Positions 8,714 to 17,678 of a stretch of DNA of 64,000 bases are shown one piece after another. Position numbers and translations under genes: made by a program. Origin of the DNA: Bacteroidota bacterium (GTDB lineage: Bacteria > Bacteroidota > Bacteroidia > Chitinophagales > Saprospiraceae). Each line of letters opens with the position of its first letter. Position 1 is the first letter of the stretch. The stretch spans positions 248,001 through 312,000 of the forward strand of contig WGNL01000019.1 in NCBI GenBank assembly GCA_016124585.1, given 5' to 3'. A model generated the notes under the pieces. That model was not told the origin of the DNA. It searched no databases and worked only from the letters and a program-made list of their open reading frames with translations.

Positions 8714-9653
8714 CTACCTGCCTAATGGTGTCAGCATCCCCCATCGTGTAATAATGTAGGCATGGGGCCCCAGCGGCTTTCAGCTCTTTTGACTGTGCTA
8801 TCAGCCACTCAACGCCTATTTCTTGGCGAGCTTTGGCACTGGAAGCTTTTTGCAATTCGTTGACCAAATCGCCGGGAAGGTCAATGTAAAAATGACGAGG
8901 AATAGAGCTAAGTTGGTGGATTTTTGTCAAAGGTTTCAAGCCTGGCACAATGGGTACATTGATGCCTACTTTCCGACATTCATCCATAAAATTGAAGTAA
9001 TATCGGTTATCAAAAAACATTTGTGTCACGATGTAATTGGCGCCAGCAGCCACTTTTGCCTTCGTAAAAGCAAGGTCAGCAGCCAAGTTCGGTGCTTCAA
9101 AATGTTTTTCGGGATAACCTGCCACGCCGATGCAAAACTCTGTCTTCAGGCCATCCTTAATATTGTCATCCAGATACTGGCCCTTGTTCATCCCGTCAAT
9201 CTGCTTCACCAAGTCGAGCGCATATTCATGCCCGTTGGGGTCGGGCACAAAGCGACCATCAAAACTAGCTGCATCGCCACGCAGTGCCAACACATTGTTG
9301 ATATTGAGAAAATTGAGGTCAATTAGGGCATTTTCCGTTTCTTCCTTCGTAAATCCGCCACAGATGAGGTGTGGCACGGCGTCTACACCGTAGCGGTGCA
9401 TGATGGCGGCACAAATGCCAACGGTTCCGGGACGTTTTCGGATGGCAATTTTCTCGTAGTAACCGCTCGGCATTTTTTTATAGACAAAATCTTCCCGATG
9501 GTAAGTAACATCAATGAAAGGAGGCTTGAACTCCATGAGCGGATCCAACGTGTCAAAAATGGCTTTCATGCTCCCTCCTTTCAGTGGTGGCAATACTTCA
9601 AATGAGACGAGCGTCTGGCCTTTGGCATTCGCAAAATATTCGGTTACTTTCAT
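8697..9653 (-). CDS. metF: Methylenetetrahydrofolate reductase
   Basis: 318 residues, normal for the FAD-dependent enzyme that reduces 5,10-methylene-THF to 5-methyl-THF for methionine synthesis. It folds as a TIM barrel. Recognisable segments are SFEVLPPLKGG with the conserved Glu, PPFIDVTYH, PHLICGGFTKEE, NNVLALRGDAASFDG (corresponding to the LRGD motif of MetF), FCIGVAGYPEKHFEAPN, and GANYIVTQMFFDN. The ATG at 9653 is preceded by a good -33/-7 promoter with a leader of about 115 nt. I saw no S-adenosylmethionine or cobalamin riboswitch consensus in that leader. No metH or metE is in the window. Confidence 0.95.
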   Translation of the reverse strand: MKVTEYFANAKGQTLVSFEVLPPLKGGSMKAIFDTLDPLMEFKPPFIDVTYHREDFVYKKMPSGYYEKIAIRKRPGTVGICAAIMHRYGVDAVPHLICGGFTKEETENALIDLNFLNINNVLALRGDAASFDGRFVPDPNGHEYALDLVKQIDGMNKGQYLDDNIKDGLKTEFCIGVAGYPEKHFEAPNLAADLAFTKAKVAAGANYIVTQMFFDNRYYFNFMDECRKVGINVPIVPGLKPLTKIHQLSSIPRHFYIDLPGDLVNELQKASSAKARQEIGVEWLIAQSKELKAAGAPCLHYYTMGDADTIRQVAEAVF

Positions 9654-9775
9654 GTTTCAGTTGAACGGTAAACGGCGGCCAGCTTCCAGTTTTACTTCCT
9701 ATGGCTGAACATACCCATTCAACCGCCGACCATTTTACAATATTATCTAAAAGAAGTTTTACAAGGCAGGGGCTG

Positions 9776-9808
9776 CAAAACTACTGCTATTGATACCGAA
9801 ATTCCAAA
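9776..9808 (-). promoter_or_regulatory. metF promoter
   Basis: On the minus strand TTTG (9808-9805), a 21-bp spacer and TAGTTTTG (9783-9776) fit TTTG-N19-23-TAnnTTTG well. The predicted transcript has a leader of about 115 nt before the metF ATG. Confidence 0.6.
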
Positions 9809-9816
9809 TTCAGCCC

Positions 9817-10812
9817 CTAAACTCCCCGCATCTTGTAGGTTTTGTCATTGATTATCATGGTGCTCACGGTATGGTCACCATTCAAGTAGAGAATGATGTT
9901 TTCCTTTTTGTCATTCACAAATTCCCATTGGTATCGCTCTTCCTGCGCCCCAGCCTGCTTATCCTCTTTTTCTGAAATACGTTTTACCGGGTATTTCCAA
10001 GTCTTGTCCTCCTTCATGCCATCGTCGTACTGTACAATGGAGCGCACCACTACAAAATACTCTTTGATGATTTTCACTTTTTTATCCGGGTTGGTCAACA
10101 TCACACTATCTACAGGTACTGTCGCTTCATCAACGACTAAAGAATCCGTGGCCGTGACGACACTCTCCTTGTCCTTGTCCTTTTTCTTCTTATTCACGTC
10201 CTTCTCTTCAATGGTAATTTCCTCCACGAAGCTGATGCTGGTGCTGTCCTTCATCCGCAAACGTTCTTGCACCCGGTCATCGGTATGAATCCGAAAGAAC
10301 GGATAAAACTTTTTGCCCCAAATCGAGTCCGGCTCTTCAATGACCAATTCGCCCCGGTCTGTGAAATATGCCTTTTCCTCGTCCTTGAGCTTGCTGGGTA
10401 TGGCAGGCAGATAAAAAATCGTCTCCTTATCGGTAGGGGAACGTTTGAAAATCAAGGCTTCCACCATATTGTATTTGTTCAAAATCACTTTCAGGTGTCC
10501 TTGCAAACGAGCATCCCGCGCATTCATCAATGTCAATTTGAAGCCAAAATCCTCTGGCTGCATGTTGTTGATGTTGTAAACCCCCTCTAAGCCCTCGCCT
10601 TTCACGTACAGGTTAGTGTGGGTGATGCCAAAGCTGTACTCACCGGGATCCAATTCTTCTTTTTTCTCATTTGGAACCTCCTTCATGGAGGGTTTAAAAT
10701 CATACCCAATTAGTTCATCGGGCGTAAAAAAACGGCGGTCGGAGAGGTAGCTGTGCTGAGCCTGCGCCCAAGTGGCAACCGCCAGAAAAATGAACATGAG
10801 GTTCGTCTTCAT
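9817..10812 (-). CDS. Exported protein of unknown function
   Basis: 331 residues from the ATG at 10812. The frame opens upstream at 10878, but the shorter start gives a clean signal peptide (MKTNLMFIFLAVATWAQAQ). No catalytic motif or named domain is recognised. The mature part is rich in beta-type segments and charged residues, with a Lys/Asp-rich stretch around residues 215-225 (NKKKKDKDKES). The C-terminus ends with a strand pattern (GDHTVSTMIINDKTYKMRGV). It lies directly downstream of the beta-propeller gene on the same strand (67 bp gap), so the two may be co-transcribed. Function unknown. Confidence 0.7.
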   Translation of the reverse strand: MKTNLMFIFLAVATWAQAQHSYLSDRRFFTPDELIGYDFKPSMKEVPNEKKEELDPGEYSFGITHTNLYVKGEGLEGVYNINNMQPEDFGFKLTLMNARDARLQGHLKVILNKYNMVEALIFKRSPTDKETIFYLPAIPSKLKDEEKAYFTDRGELVIEEPDSIWGKKFYPFFRIHTDDRVQERLRMKDSTSISFVEEITIEEKDVNKKKKDKDKESVVTATDSLVVDEATVPVDSVMLTNPDKKVKIIKEYFVVVRSIVQYDDGMKEDKTWKYPVKRISEKEDKQAGAQEERYQWEFVNDKKENIILYLNGDHTVSTMIINDKTYKMRGV

Positions 10813-10858
10813 AATTTGAAAATGCTTTTTTGATAAAATTATACTTTTTGCAAAGACA

Positions 10859-10878
10859 GCCAACTGACTAACTGCCAA
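10859..10878 (-). repeat. 20-bp dispersed repeat, copy 2
   Basis: Exact reverse complement of the copy at 841-860. It lies between the stop of the beta-propeller gene and the start of the downstream exported protein gene. Confidence 0.6.
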
Positions 10879-13347
10879 CTAATCTCCCACTGTCGCCCAA
10901 TTTAGCATCACCACTTTTCCAGCTTCTTTCCCAAAAAACAAGCCGAGAAAGCCGTTCGTCCCCTCCTCCGTTTCGATGCCACCCCAGGGCCGTCCGCAAA
11001 GGTCGGACAAATGCGCCCCATCGAGCACCAATTTCGCTTCCTTTTCCACCTTTATTTTTTTGCCTTCGGCAATTCGCACCTCACCTCGCAGCGTAAGCGT
11101 CGTTCCGCTTTTAACCACTACATCATTGCGAAGCAAACGAAAATTCCAATCCGTATCTTGTCTCACTACTTCCGTCTCGAACACCGATGGCACTGCAAAC
11201 GGCGAAGCCCAAATGCCTCGTCCAAAAGTCCCGGCCACCAGTTTTCCTTCGCAATAATTTACTTCAAAATCACTGACAAGGCAAACAGGTAGCCCAGCAT
11301 TGAACGGCTGCCACTCAGAATTTGGGTCGGTCGCATGGAAATTTACCCAAACACCTACATCCGTGCCGGCATAAAGCACGTCGTCTGTACCAGCCTGAGC
11401 AGTCAAAGTACTGACAAAAAATGGGGGCAACCCCTTGCTCACATTCTTCCACGTCTCGCCGCCATCGGCAGAAAAGTAAACTTTGTGTGGTTTATCGTAA
11501 TTTTTGAAACTCACCCAAATCCGCATGGCATCTTCAGGGTCGCATTCCACCGCCAAAATGCTGCTGCCTCCATGCTTGAACACTACGGCATCACCCATAT
11601 TTTTGCCCAACGGAATCCATGAGGCTGCGGTATCAGCAGCAGGGTTGTCAGTTCGGTAAAGCTGGTCGCCATAGGCATAAATCACCTTGGCGCCACTCGA
11701 AACAGCCATCGCCGTCACTCGCCACGGGTCTTTTTTAGGTAAGTCAATGTCGCCTATTTGGTGCCAAACCTCCTCCCCGTAGGGCAGGTAGTGCACCTTC
11801 GTAGTACTGGAATAGAGGTTGCCGTTTTCATGAAAAATCATAGGGTGGTAATAGCTATCGCCATTGGAAACCATGTCTTTGTTCCAGCGTGCCCACCTGC
11901 CGCCGCCGTCAGTGCTTTTGAAAATGACTGGCGGCCCCAATGCCCAGGAGATGCTGAAAAGGTTGGCAGGATTGTAGGGGTCAACAGCACAATCCGTTCC
12001 ATCACCGCCGAGGTTGGGCTTGGTGGCAGTGCCATCCGTGCGGATGAGCATGGTGCCGAGGTCCTGTGTGCCGCCGGGCATCACCGAGTAATCTTCGGCC
12101 ACGGCAATCCCATAAAATTGCATGTTGTTGAAACCAGTGCCAGACACATCGCTCCACTTCCATTTTTGCCCTTCAAAAACCGCCCGGTACAATCCGCCAT
12201 CATTGGCCGAATAGATGATATCCCCGCCATCACCATCACTTACCACGCAAATTTCCCGGTGGTCAAGATGGACACCGTTGTTCGTAATTTGTTTACTTGT
12301 GGCCTTGCCAGCAGCATCGATTTTTATCTGGTAAACATACAATCCCCCTACGTACAGCGTGTTGTCATCATTGGGTGAAATGGCAAAAACATGTTTCTCA
12401 TAGCTTCCACTAAGATATTTTTTCAGTAGGAGTTGCCAAGTAGTGCCTCCATCTAGCGAGCGCAAGATGAACTCGTTCCGCTGGGCGGAAACAGCAAGGT
12501 ATATCAAGTCGGGATTGCGTTCCGACACGGCCATATCTATCCGAATAACTGGTTCCGTAACTCCCACTGAGCTGTCGATTGGAATTTCCTCCCAGTTCTC
12601 CCCACTGTCTTTTGACCTAAAAAAATACCCGGCATCTGCGGTTAGGTACAGCGTGCTTGGCTTCCCCGGTTTGTTGAGAAGAGAGCGAAAAGCAGGGTCC
12701 CAGCCAGCCAGGCAAGGGTATGGGTTCGATTTTTTGAGGGTAAAATGGGCACCTGCATCATCAGAGCGATAATAATCCTTGCCACAAACCACATGTACCG
12801 TATCAGGGCTGGTGGGGTGTGTGAGTATTTCGTGGGCAACCTCTTCCATCGTGCCGGGCGGTTCAAATTTCAACCCGGTTTCTTGCCAAGTATTTCCACC
12901 ATCTGTCGTTTTCAGCAATCCAATGCCATAGGTGCGCCGAAAGTCGAGTGGGTAACGGATGCCCGTACCGATGTAGATGGTGTTGGAGTCTATCGGGGAG
13001 AACGCTAAACTTCGGACTCCGAGAACAGGCAGGCGGGTGCTGTCAGTGAGGTTTTCCCAAATGGGGATGGAATCAAGCACATTGCGAGTACGGAAGAGGC
13101 CGCCAGTTGGTGTAGCAGCATAAAGTTCCGAAGGATTAGCAGCCTTGTTGTCAAAAAATTTGACCCTGATTTGAGCACCCGTGCCAGTACTGCCGCTACC
13201 TACTCCTGTGCCCGGGGTTGGTGGGGTGTTGGGGCCGATGTACTCCCAAGCAGAGCCATTGGCTGGCGTATTGGGTATCACTGGAGTTTGTGAATTTGCC
13301 AATGTCACCAATAGCAAGAGAGGAATTAGGAAGGCTAGTTTAAACAT
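10879..13347 (-). CDS. Secreted Asp-box (BNR/sortilin-like) beta-propeller protein
   Basis: 822 residues from the ATG at 13347 (an in-frame ATG at 13374 coincides with the predicted transcription start). Signal peptide MFKLAFLIPLLLLVTLANSQ. At least six Asp-box motifs of the S/T-x-D-x-G-x-x-W kind are visible (KTTDGGNTWQE, RSKDSGENWEE, RSLDGGTTWQL, KSTDGGGRWAR, SADGGETWKN), pointing to one or two propellers of the sortilin/BNR class. The last 100 residues (VVKSGTTLTLRGEVRIAEGK, LVLDGAHLSDLCGRPWGGI) form a beta-solenoid module often seen in T9SS cargo, but no T9SS sorting tail follows. Asp-box propellers occur in sialidases and plant-type glycosidases; no catalytic residues can be assigned here. 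Confidence 0.82.
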   Translation of the reverse strand: MFKLAFLIPLLLLVTLANSQTPVIPNTPANGSAWEYIGPNTPPTPGTGVGSGSTGTGAQIRVKFFDNKAANPSELYAATPTGGLFRTRNVLDSIPIWENLTDSTRLPVLGVRSLAFSPIDSNTIYIGTGIRYPLDFRRTYGIGLLKTTDGGNTWQETGLKFEPPGTMEEVAHEILTHPTSPDTVHVVCGKDYYRSDDAGAHFTLKKSNPYPCLAGWDPAFRSLLNKPGKPSTLYLTADAGYFFRSKDSGENWEEIPIDSSVGVTEPVIRIDMAVSERNPDLIYLAVSAQRNEFILRSLDGGTTWQLLLKKYLSGSYEKHVFAISPNDDNTLYVGGLYVYQIKIDAAGKATSKQITNNGVHLDHREICVVSDGDGGDIIYSANDGGLYRAVFEGQKWKWSDVSGTGFNNMQFYGIAVAEDYSVMPGGTQDLGTMLIRTDGTATKPNLGGDGTDCAVDPYNPANLFSISWALGPPVIFKSTDGGGRWARWNKDMVSNGDSYYHPMIFHENGNLYSSTTKVHYLPYGEEVWHQIGDIDLPKKDPWRVTAMAVSSGAKVIYAYGDQLYRTDNPAADTAASWIPLGKNMGDAVVFKHGGSSILAVECDPEDAMRIWVSFKNYDKPHKVYFSADGGETWKNVSKGLPPFFVSTLTAQAGTDDVLYAGTDVGVWVNFHATDPNSEWQPFNAGLPVCLVSDFEVNYCEGKLVAGTFGRGIWASPFAVPSVFETEVVRQDTDWNFRLLRNDVVVKSGTTLTLRGEVRIAEGKKIKVEKEAKLVLDGAHLSDLCGRPWGGIETEEGTNGFLGLFFGKEAGKVVMLNWATVGD

Positions 13348-13379
13348 GGATTTGGATTTTGATGGTAGCTTCAAAAACC

Positions 13380-13387
13380 CAAATTTA
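13380..13387 (-). promoter_or_regulatory. -7 element of the beta-propeller gene
   Basis: Minus-strand TAAATTTG matches TAnnTTTG. It would place the transcription start near 13373, leaving about 26 nt before the ATG at 13347 and excluding the ATG at 13374. Confidence 0.5.
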
Positions 13388-13411
13388 GGGAAAGGAATCC
13401 TTCTTCCTAGT

Positions 13412-13834
13412 TCAGGATTTGTCTACCACAGCTACCGTTAGGCGGCTGACACAAACCATTTTACCTTTTTCATCCGAGATTTCGATGTTCCAGACGTGCA
13501 TGGAGCGGCCCACCCGAATGGGGGTCACTTTTCCAAAGACAAAACCACGGGTGGCAGGCCGTAAGTGATTGGCATTGATTTCTACACCAACGGCCATTTT
13601 TTTATCTAAATCCTCGATGCAAAGCGTAGATGCAACACTGCCCAGCGTTTCGGCAAGTGCCACGGATGCACCGCCATGCAGCAAACGGTAAGGTTGTACC
13701 GTTCGATTGTCAACAGGCATTTTTGCTACTAAAAAGTCAGCGCCAATTTCTGTAAATTGAATGCCGAGATTTTCGCCTAAAGTATTGGCATTCAGCGAAT
13801 TGAGATAGGAAAGATTGGTGGGTTGTTTCCACAT
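13412..13834 (-). CDS. Hotdog-fold thioesterase (PaaI/MenI-like)
   Basis: 140 residues, the standard length for PaaI-type acyl-CoA thioesterases. Key segments: NLGIQFTEIGADFLVAKMPVDNRTVQPYRLLHGG, where HGG begins the central hotdog helix; ASVALAETLGS with the catalytic-type Glu; and GVEINANHLRPATRGFVFGKVTPIRVGRSMHVWNIEI. This arrangement matches YdiI/MenI (1,4-dihydroxy-2-naphthoyl-CoA hydrolase) and entH-type enzymes, but the substrate cannot be read from the sequence and no men or paa genes are nearby. Same strand as, and just downstream of, the processing protease. Confidence 0.87.
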   Translation of the reverse strand: MWKQPTNLSYLNSLNANTLGENLGIQFTEIGADFLVAKMPVDNRTVQPYRLLHGGASVALAETLGSVASTLCIEDLDKKMAVGVEINANHLRPATRGFVFGKVTPIRVGRSMHVWNIEISDEKGKMVCVSRLTVAVVDKS

Positions 13835-13890
13835 AAATTAACAGATGTAAGTAGTGAGCGGTGTTAGTTTGCCCTCAACGAAATACGCTC

Positions 13891-15555
13891 TTACTTCAGG
13901 GATAAAGGATTTTCTTCCCGTACTACCTGTTTTGCCTTTTTGATGGAGGGGTCATATTCGTTCAGCACATAGTAATAGCCTTGGTCAGACCATAGGTGAC
14001 GGGCAATGCCAGCCATGATGGCCATCTTCAATTTGTTTTTCACTTTGGGCCACTGGCGCTCGTTGCGCTTTTCGCCACGTGTCACTGCGAAGTCAAGGAA
14101 TTCGGCAGCAGTGGCATCGCTCACAGTGAATTTTGAGGCAAAATCTTCCATCGAAAATTTTTCAAGGTCTGGCCGGTGTGCTTCCAAATATCGGAACGCA
14201 AAGGCTGGAACATGTTGGTTAAGCCGAATGTAGTAAGGGTTCAGCAGGGTAGAATCAAGTGGAACGAATACGTCGGGGTCGATACCTCCGCCGCCGTAAA
14301 CAGTTCGCCCGCCGTCCGTGTGATACTTTGTGGTGTCCTCGTGGTGGACGTTGTGATTGTCGTAGAGCTCACCGTTTTCGATTCGCTCCGCTACATCGTC
14401 CTCGTAGTCGTCACGCCCGGCATATGGTTTTTGGATGCAGCGTCCTGATGGGGTATAGTAACGAGCTACCGTGAGCCGGATCGCCGAGCCGTCCCGAAGG
14501 CGATACTGCTCCTGCACCAACCCTTTCCCGAAGCTCCGCCTTCCGATAATGACTCCCCTATCCCAGTCCTGAATGGCGCCTGCAACGATTTCACTAGCGC
14601 TGGCAGAGCCTTCGTCCGTCAATACGGCAATGTTGTCAACGTCATAAAAATTACGGCCTGTGGATTTGTAGTCGTTGCGGGGCACATTTTTCCCTTCGGT
14701 GTAAACCAAAAGTTTGTCCTTTTCCTTGAAAAGCTGGCTGAGAATGTTTGTAGCCTCCTGCATGTATCCGCCTGGGTTTTGCCGAAGGTCAATCACAAGA
14801 TGTTTCATGCCTTTTTCATCCACCAGTTTTTCCAATGATTTCATGAACTCGTCGTAGGTATTGGCGCTGAAACGGTTGATTTTGATATACCCGGTCAAGT
14901 CGTCAAGCATGTAAGCTACCTCAACGCTGTGAACTGAAATCTTGTCCCTAGTCAGGGTGAAATTGCGGAGCGACTTCTCGGCACCCCGCATAATGCCAAG
15001 CTTGATTTTTGAGCCTTTCTCACCTTTCAGTTTAGATAGGATCCCTTCGTAGTCGATGTTTTTGCCAATGGTCAGCGAGTCTTCGATTTGCACAATTTTA
15101 TCACCCGAAATTATACCGGCACCATCTGCGGGCCCCCCAGAAAGGGCAGCCACCACCATCACCGTATCATCCACCACCACGAACTCAATACCGATACCAT
15201 CAAAACTCCCTTCGAGCTGTTCGTTCACTTCTTTGAGTTGGTCGGCGGAAATATAATTGGAATGGGGATCGAGTTGGAAAAGAATATTGTCGATTGCTTC
15301 CTTGACGAGTTCATCTTTGTTCACATCATCCACATAACGAGATTCAATATAACGTATAAGCTCCTCTAGTTTGCCCTGCCCGATAGTGCTGGGCGGGAGT
15401 GCATCGTCACCCTTTGGCATCTCGATGGCCACAGCGGTAGGCGGGTTTGACTGCATCCGAGTTCCAATAAGCATCCCTGCTACCAACATCAGTGAAAACA
15501 GCAGGGGTAGCCAAATATTGAGTTTCTTCGGTGTTGGCGTATTCTCTTGATTCAT
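13891..15555 (-). CDS. C-terminal processing peptidase, S41 family
   Basis: 554 residues. An N-terminal signal anchor (residues about 12-31) targets it to the periplasm. A PDZ domain (about 115-200; EGSFDGIGIEF, GPADGAGIISGDKI) precedes the tail-specific protease core. The catalytic pair is Ser317 in DEGSASASEI and Lys344 in RRSFGKGLVQ; the substrate-binding region HLVIDLRQNPGGYM is present. The extra C-terminal 150 residues, rich in charged helices, are typical of the longer Bacteroidota CtpA/Prc proteins. The family trims or degrades periplasmic proteins at the C-terminus. It is transcribed away from the Lrp-type regulator. Confidence 0.93.
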   Translation of the reverse strand: MNQENTPTPKKLNIWLPLLFSLMLVAGMLIGTRMQSNPPTAVAIEMPKGDDALPPSTIGQGKLEELIRYIESRYVDDVNKDELVKEAIDNILFQLDPHSNYISADQLKEVNEQLEGSFDGIGIEFVVVDDTVMVVAALSGGPADGAGIISGDKIVQIEDSLTIGKNIDYEGILSKLKGEKGSKIKLGIMRGAEKSLRNFTLTRDKISVHSVEVAYMLDDLTGYIKINRFSANTYDEFMKSLEKLVDEKGMKHLVIDLRQNPGGYMQEATNILSQLFKEKDKLLVYTEGKNVPRNDYKSTGRNFYDVDNIAVLTDEGSASASEIVAGAIQDWDRGVIIGRRSFGKGLVQEQYRLRDGSAIRLTVARYYTPSGRCIQKPYAGRDDYEDDVAERIENGELYDNHNVHHEDTTKYHTDGGRTVYGGGGIDPDVFVPLDSTLLNPYYIRLNQHVPAFAFRYLEAHRPDLEKFSMEDFASKFTVSDATAAEFLDFAVTRGEKRNERQWPKVKNKLKMAIMAGIARHLWSDQGYYYVLNEYDPSIKKAKQVVREENPLSLK

Positions 15556-15599
15556 GCCTTAATAAAATTATTGGAAGCTTCGGTCTAAGGTTTATCCCA

Positions 15600-15607
15600 C
15601 AAAATTA
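15600..15607 (-). promoter_or_regulatory. -7 element of the processing protease gene
   Basis: Minus-strand TAATTTTG, 45 bp upstream of the ATG at 15555. The remainder of the 331-bp divergent spacer (15556-15886) shows no gene; no clear -7 element was found for the Lrp-type gene. Confidence 0.5.
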
Positions 15608-15886
15608 CGCCAATCTGACTTATTCAGTTTTGACTTCCGTAATAATGTGTAGGGAGACCCAAAAGTTTGAGATAAAATCGGCTTGCAGCATGGCTATTTT
15701 ACAAATAATCAAAATAACTCAGTTGATTTTTTGTTGAAATATTTGGCGTTTCGGCAAATCCCATGACTATTTGGGTCGTTTTTTTGAAAAATCCCGGCCG
15801 AAAACGCAATTTTGTTGAAATTATTAAAAGGCTTGCTACCTGTAGTTAAGCTTGCCAAATACCTGACTCATCTTAAACTTTCATAA

Positions 15887-16357
15887 ATGAATGCACTTGA
15901 CAAGACCGACAAGCTGATTCTTTCCATGCTCATGAACGATGCGGAGCAGCCATACACCGACATTGCGAAGAAAATTGGCTATGTATCTGGTGGCACGGTG
16001 CATGTTCGCATGAAGAAAATGCGGGAAATGGGAATTGTGCAAGGTGCCAATTTGGTGGTAAACCATGACAAACTAGGCTATGACATTTGTGCTTTCCTGG
16101 GCATCTACCTTGACAAAAGCTCCCTGTACGATGACGTCTCGGAAGAACTCAAAAAAATCCCAGAAGTAGTGGAAGCCTATTACACCACGGGGCTTTACAG
16201 CATTTTCGCAAAAATCTATTGCCGGGACACCGTTCACTTACGGGAGGTTTTGCACGATAAAATCCAGAAAATTTCAGGCATTCAGCGTACAGAAACCTTT
16301 ATATCCTTGCAAGAAAGCATCAACCGACCCGTGGATGTTTTAACGGACGAGGAATAG
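15887..16357 (+). CDS. Lrp/AsnC family transcriptional regulator
   Basis: 156 residues, typical of the family. Residues 1-60 carry the winged helix-turn-helix (LDKTDKLILSMLMNDAEQPYTDIAKKIG, GGTVHVRMKKMREMGIV). Residues 70-150 form the RAM/ligand domain (YDICAFLGIYLDKSSLYDDVSEELKKIPEVVEAYYTTGLYSIFAKIYC). The family responds to amino acids and controls amino-acid metabolism or transport; the effector and targets here are unknown. Monocistronic, divergent from the processing protease. Confidence 0.92.
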   Translation: MNALDKTDKLILSMLMNDAEQPYTDIAKKIGYVSGGTVHVRMKKMREMGIVQGANLVVNHDKLGYDICAFLGIYLDKSSLYDDVSEELKKIPEVVEAYYTTGLYSIFAKIYCRDTVHLREVLHDKIQKISGIQRTETFISLQESINRPVDVLTDEE

Positions 16358-16551
16358 AATTTGGAATTTGCCAGCAGCCCAATCGGCAGGGGTCAATATC
16401 GAAGTATTGAGCTTTCTCACATCCCCTTTCAGTTCTTCCCCTTCAAAAATCAAGGGTTGGCAGCATTTTGGTGTATTGTAAAATGAGCGAACTGGTTTTA
16501 TATGAAAAAAACTGCAAGTTTTACTCCTATTGGCCTGACAGCGAGCGTTAA

Positions 16552-17553
16552 ATGACCATGTTGTTTAAATTTAAAACTACAACATTCTTTTGGGTGCTTT
16601 CCATTGGACTTGGAATAGCAGGGCTTTCTTTTTCGAAAAACAGCTTCTTCCCCCAAGTACATGTCAATTCATCCACTAATGCGCTCGAATTTTCCAACGA
16701 TGACACGATAAAATACCGAGGCTACCGACTTGAACTCATCAATTTTCAAGTGCTGAAAACAACAGACGATTGGGTGAAAGTTCGCTGCGACATTGTCAAC
16801 TCTGGCCGGATGGATGTCAATTTTTCAAAAAAAGGAACGGAGCACTGGGTACAGTTCATGTTTGACCAGTCGCTGTTCAGCAACAAGCTAGGTGGCCTTC
16901 GTGAAAACATCCGCTTCACGCTTTACGATGACAATTTCAAGCTATCCGCTGGCCAAACATTGCGCAGCAAAGAACTTAAAGTGCCAGTGGTGATTGAGAA
17001 AAAACTCCTACAGCCTGAACCCGTTGCTGGAGGTTTTGAGACTAAGGCTGGCACCACAACCACTGCACTACCGGAAGCAGACGACCCTGCCATGCTCAGT
17101 GGGAAAGGTGGTGAAGAAGAGCCTATCAATAGCGCTACTATCCAACCTGGAATAGCAGAAGATTGCCCAGATATTTATTTCTATAAATTACGAATCATTG
17201 AGCAGGACGACAAATGGGCTACTGTGGAATACACCATTGCCAACAAGGGTTTTGGCACCTTCAAACTGTTTGATAAAAACAATAAAACTCAGGAAAAATT
17301 GGTGGTAAAAGCCTTCATCTCTGGGGTTCCCACTTTATCACGAGGAGCACTGCCATCAGGAGGACAAATTGTTAAGCCGCTGCCAGGCCAGTCTGGCGAC
17401 CTTTTACCTGGTGACACCTACACTGGCCAGATGAAGGTAGACGTTCGCAAAAAGACCCGTTACATGAAAAGCCTAATACTTTCACTGGATTCTGACCAGT
17501 TCCGTTTGGAATGCGACAAAACAAATAATACTGATGCGGTGATTTTGGATTGA
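16552..17553 (+). CDS. Exported protein of unknown function
   Basis: 333 residues with an N-terminal hydrophobic segment (TTTFFWVLSIGLGIAGLSF) that is a signal peptide or anchor; the ATG at 16558 is an equally good start. Two similar halves, about residues 55-150 (YRLELINFQVLKTTDDWVKVRCDIVNSGRMDVNF) and 205-330 (YFYKLRIIEQDDKWATVEYTIANKGFGTFKL), look like tandem beta-sandwich (CARDB/Ig-like) domains joined by a Thr/Glu/Gly-rich linker. Each half describes a strand pattern with N-G or N-K-G turns. No catalytic residues seen. Followed by a perfect palindromic terminator. Confidence 0.72.
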   Translation: MTMLFKFKTTTFFWVLSIGLGIAGLSFSKNSFFPQVHVNSSTNALEFSNDDTIKYRGYRLELINFQVLKTTDDWVKVRCDIVNSGRMDVNFSKKGTEHWVQFMFDQSLFSNKLGGLRENIRFTLYDDNFKLSAGQTLRSKELKVPVVIEKKLLQPEPVAGGFETKAGTTTTALPEADDPAMLSGKGGEEEPINSATIQPGIAEDCPDIYFYKLRIIEQDDKWATVEYTIANKGFGTFKLFDKNNKTQEKLVVKAFISGVPTLSRGALPSGGQIVKPLPGQSGDLLPGDTYTGQMKVDVRKKTRYMKSLILSLDSDQFRLECDKTNNTDAVILD

Positions 17554-17564
17554 TGCTTGAAGTT

Positions 17565-17622
17565 TCACCAACAAAAAAACGGGTGTGCCGCAATTGCGGC
17601 ACACCCGTTTTTTTGTTGGTGA
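17565..17622. terminator. Perfect 58-bp palindromic bidirectional terminator
   Basis: Every base from TCACCAAC (17565) to GTTGGTGA (17622) pairs symmetrically around AATT. The GC core CGGGTGTGCCGC/GCGGCACACCCG is flanked by seven A and seven T, so it terminates both the + strand exported protein gene and the minus-strand rpoD. Confidence 0.9.
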
Positions 17623-17678
17623 TTAATGCATGAAAAATTAATAACCTGCATCAATTTAGTATCCAGCGACGATGAGTA

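Noticed and set aside
9654-9780. Riboswitch in the metF leader
   Set aside because: A leader of about 115 nt exists, but I could not find S-adenosylmethionine or cobalamin riboswitch core sequences.
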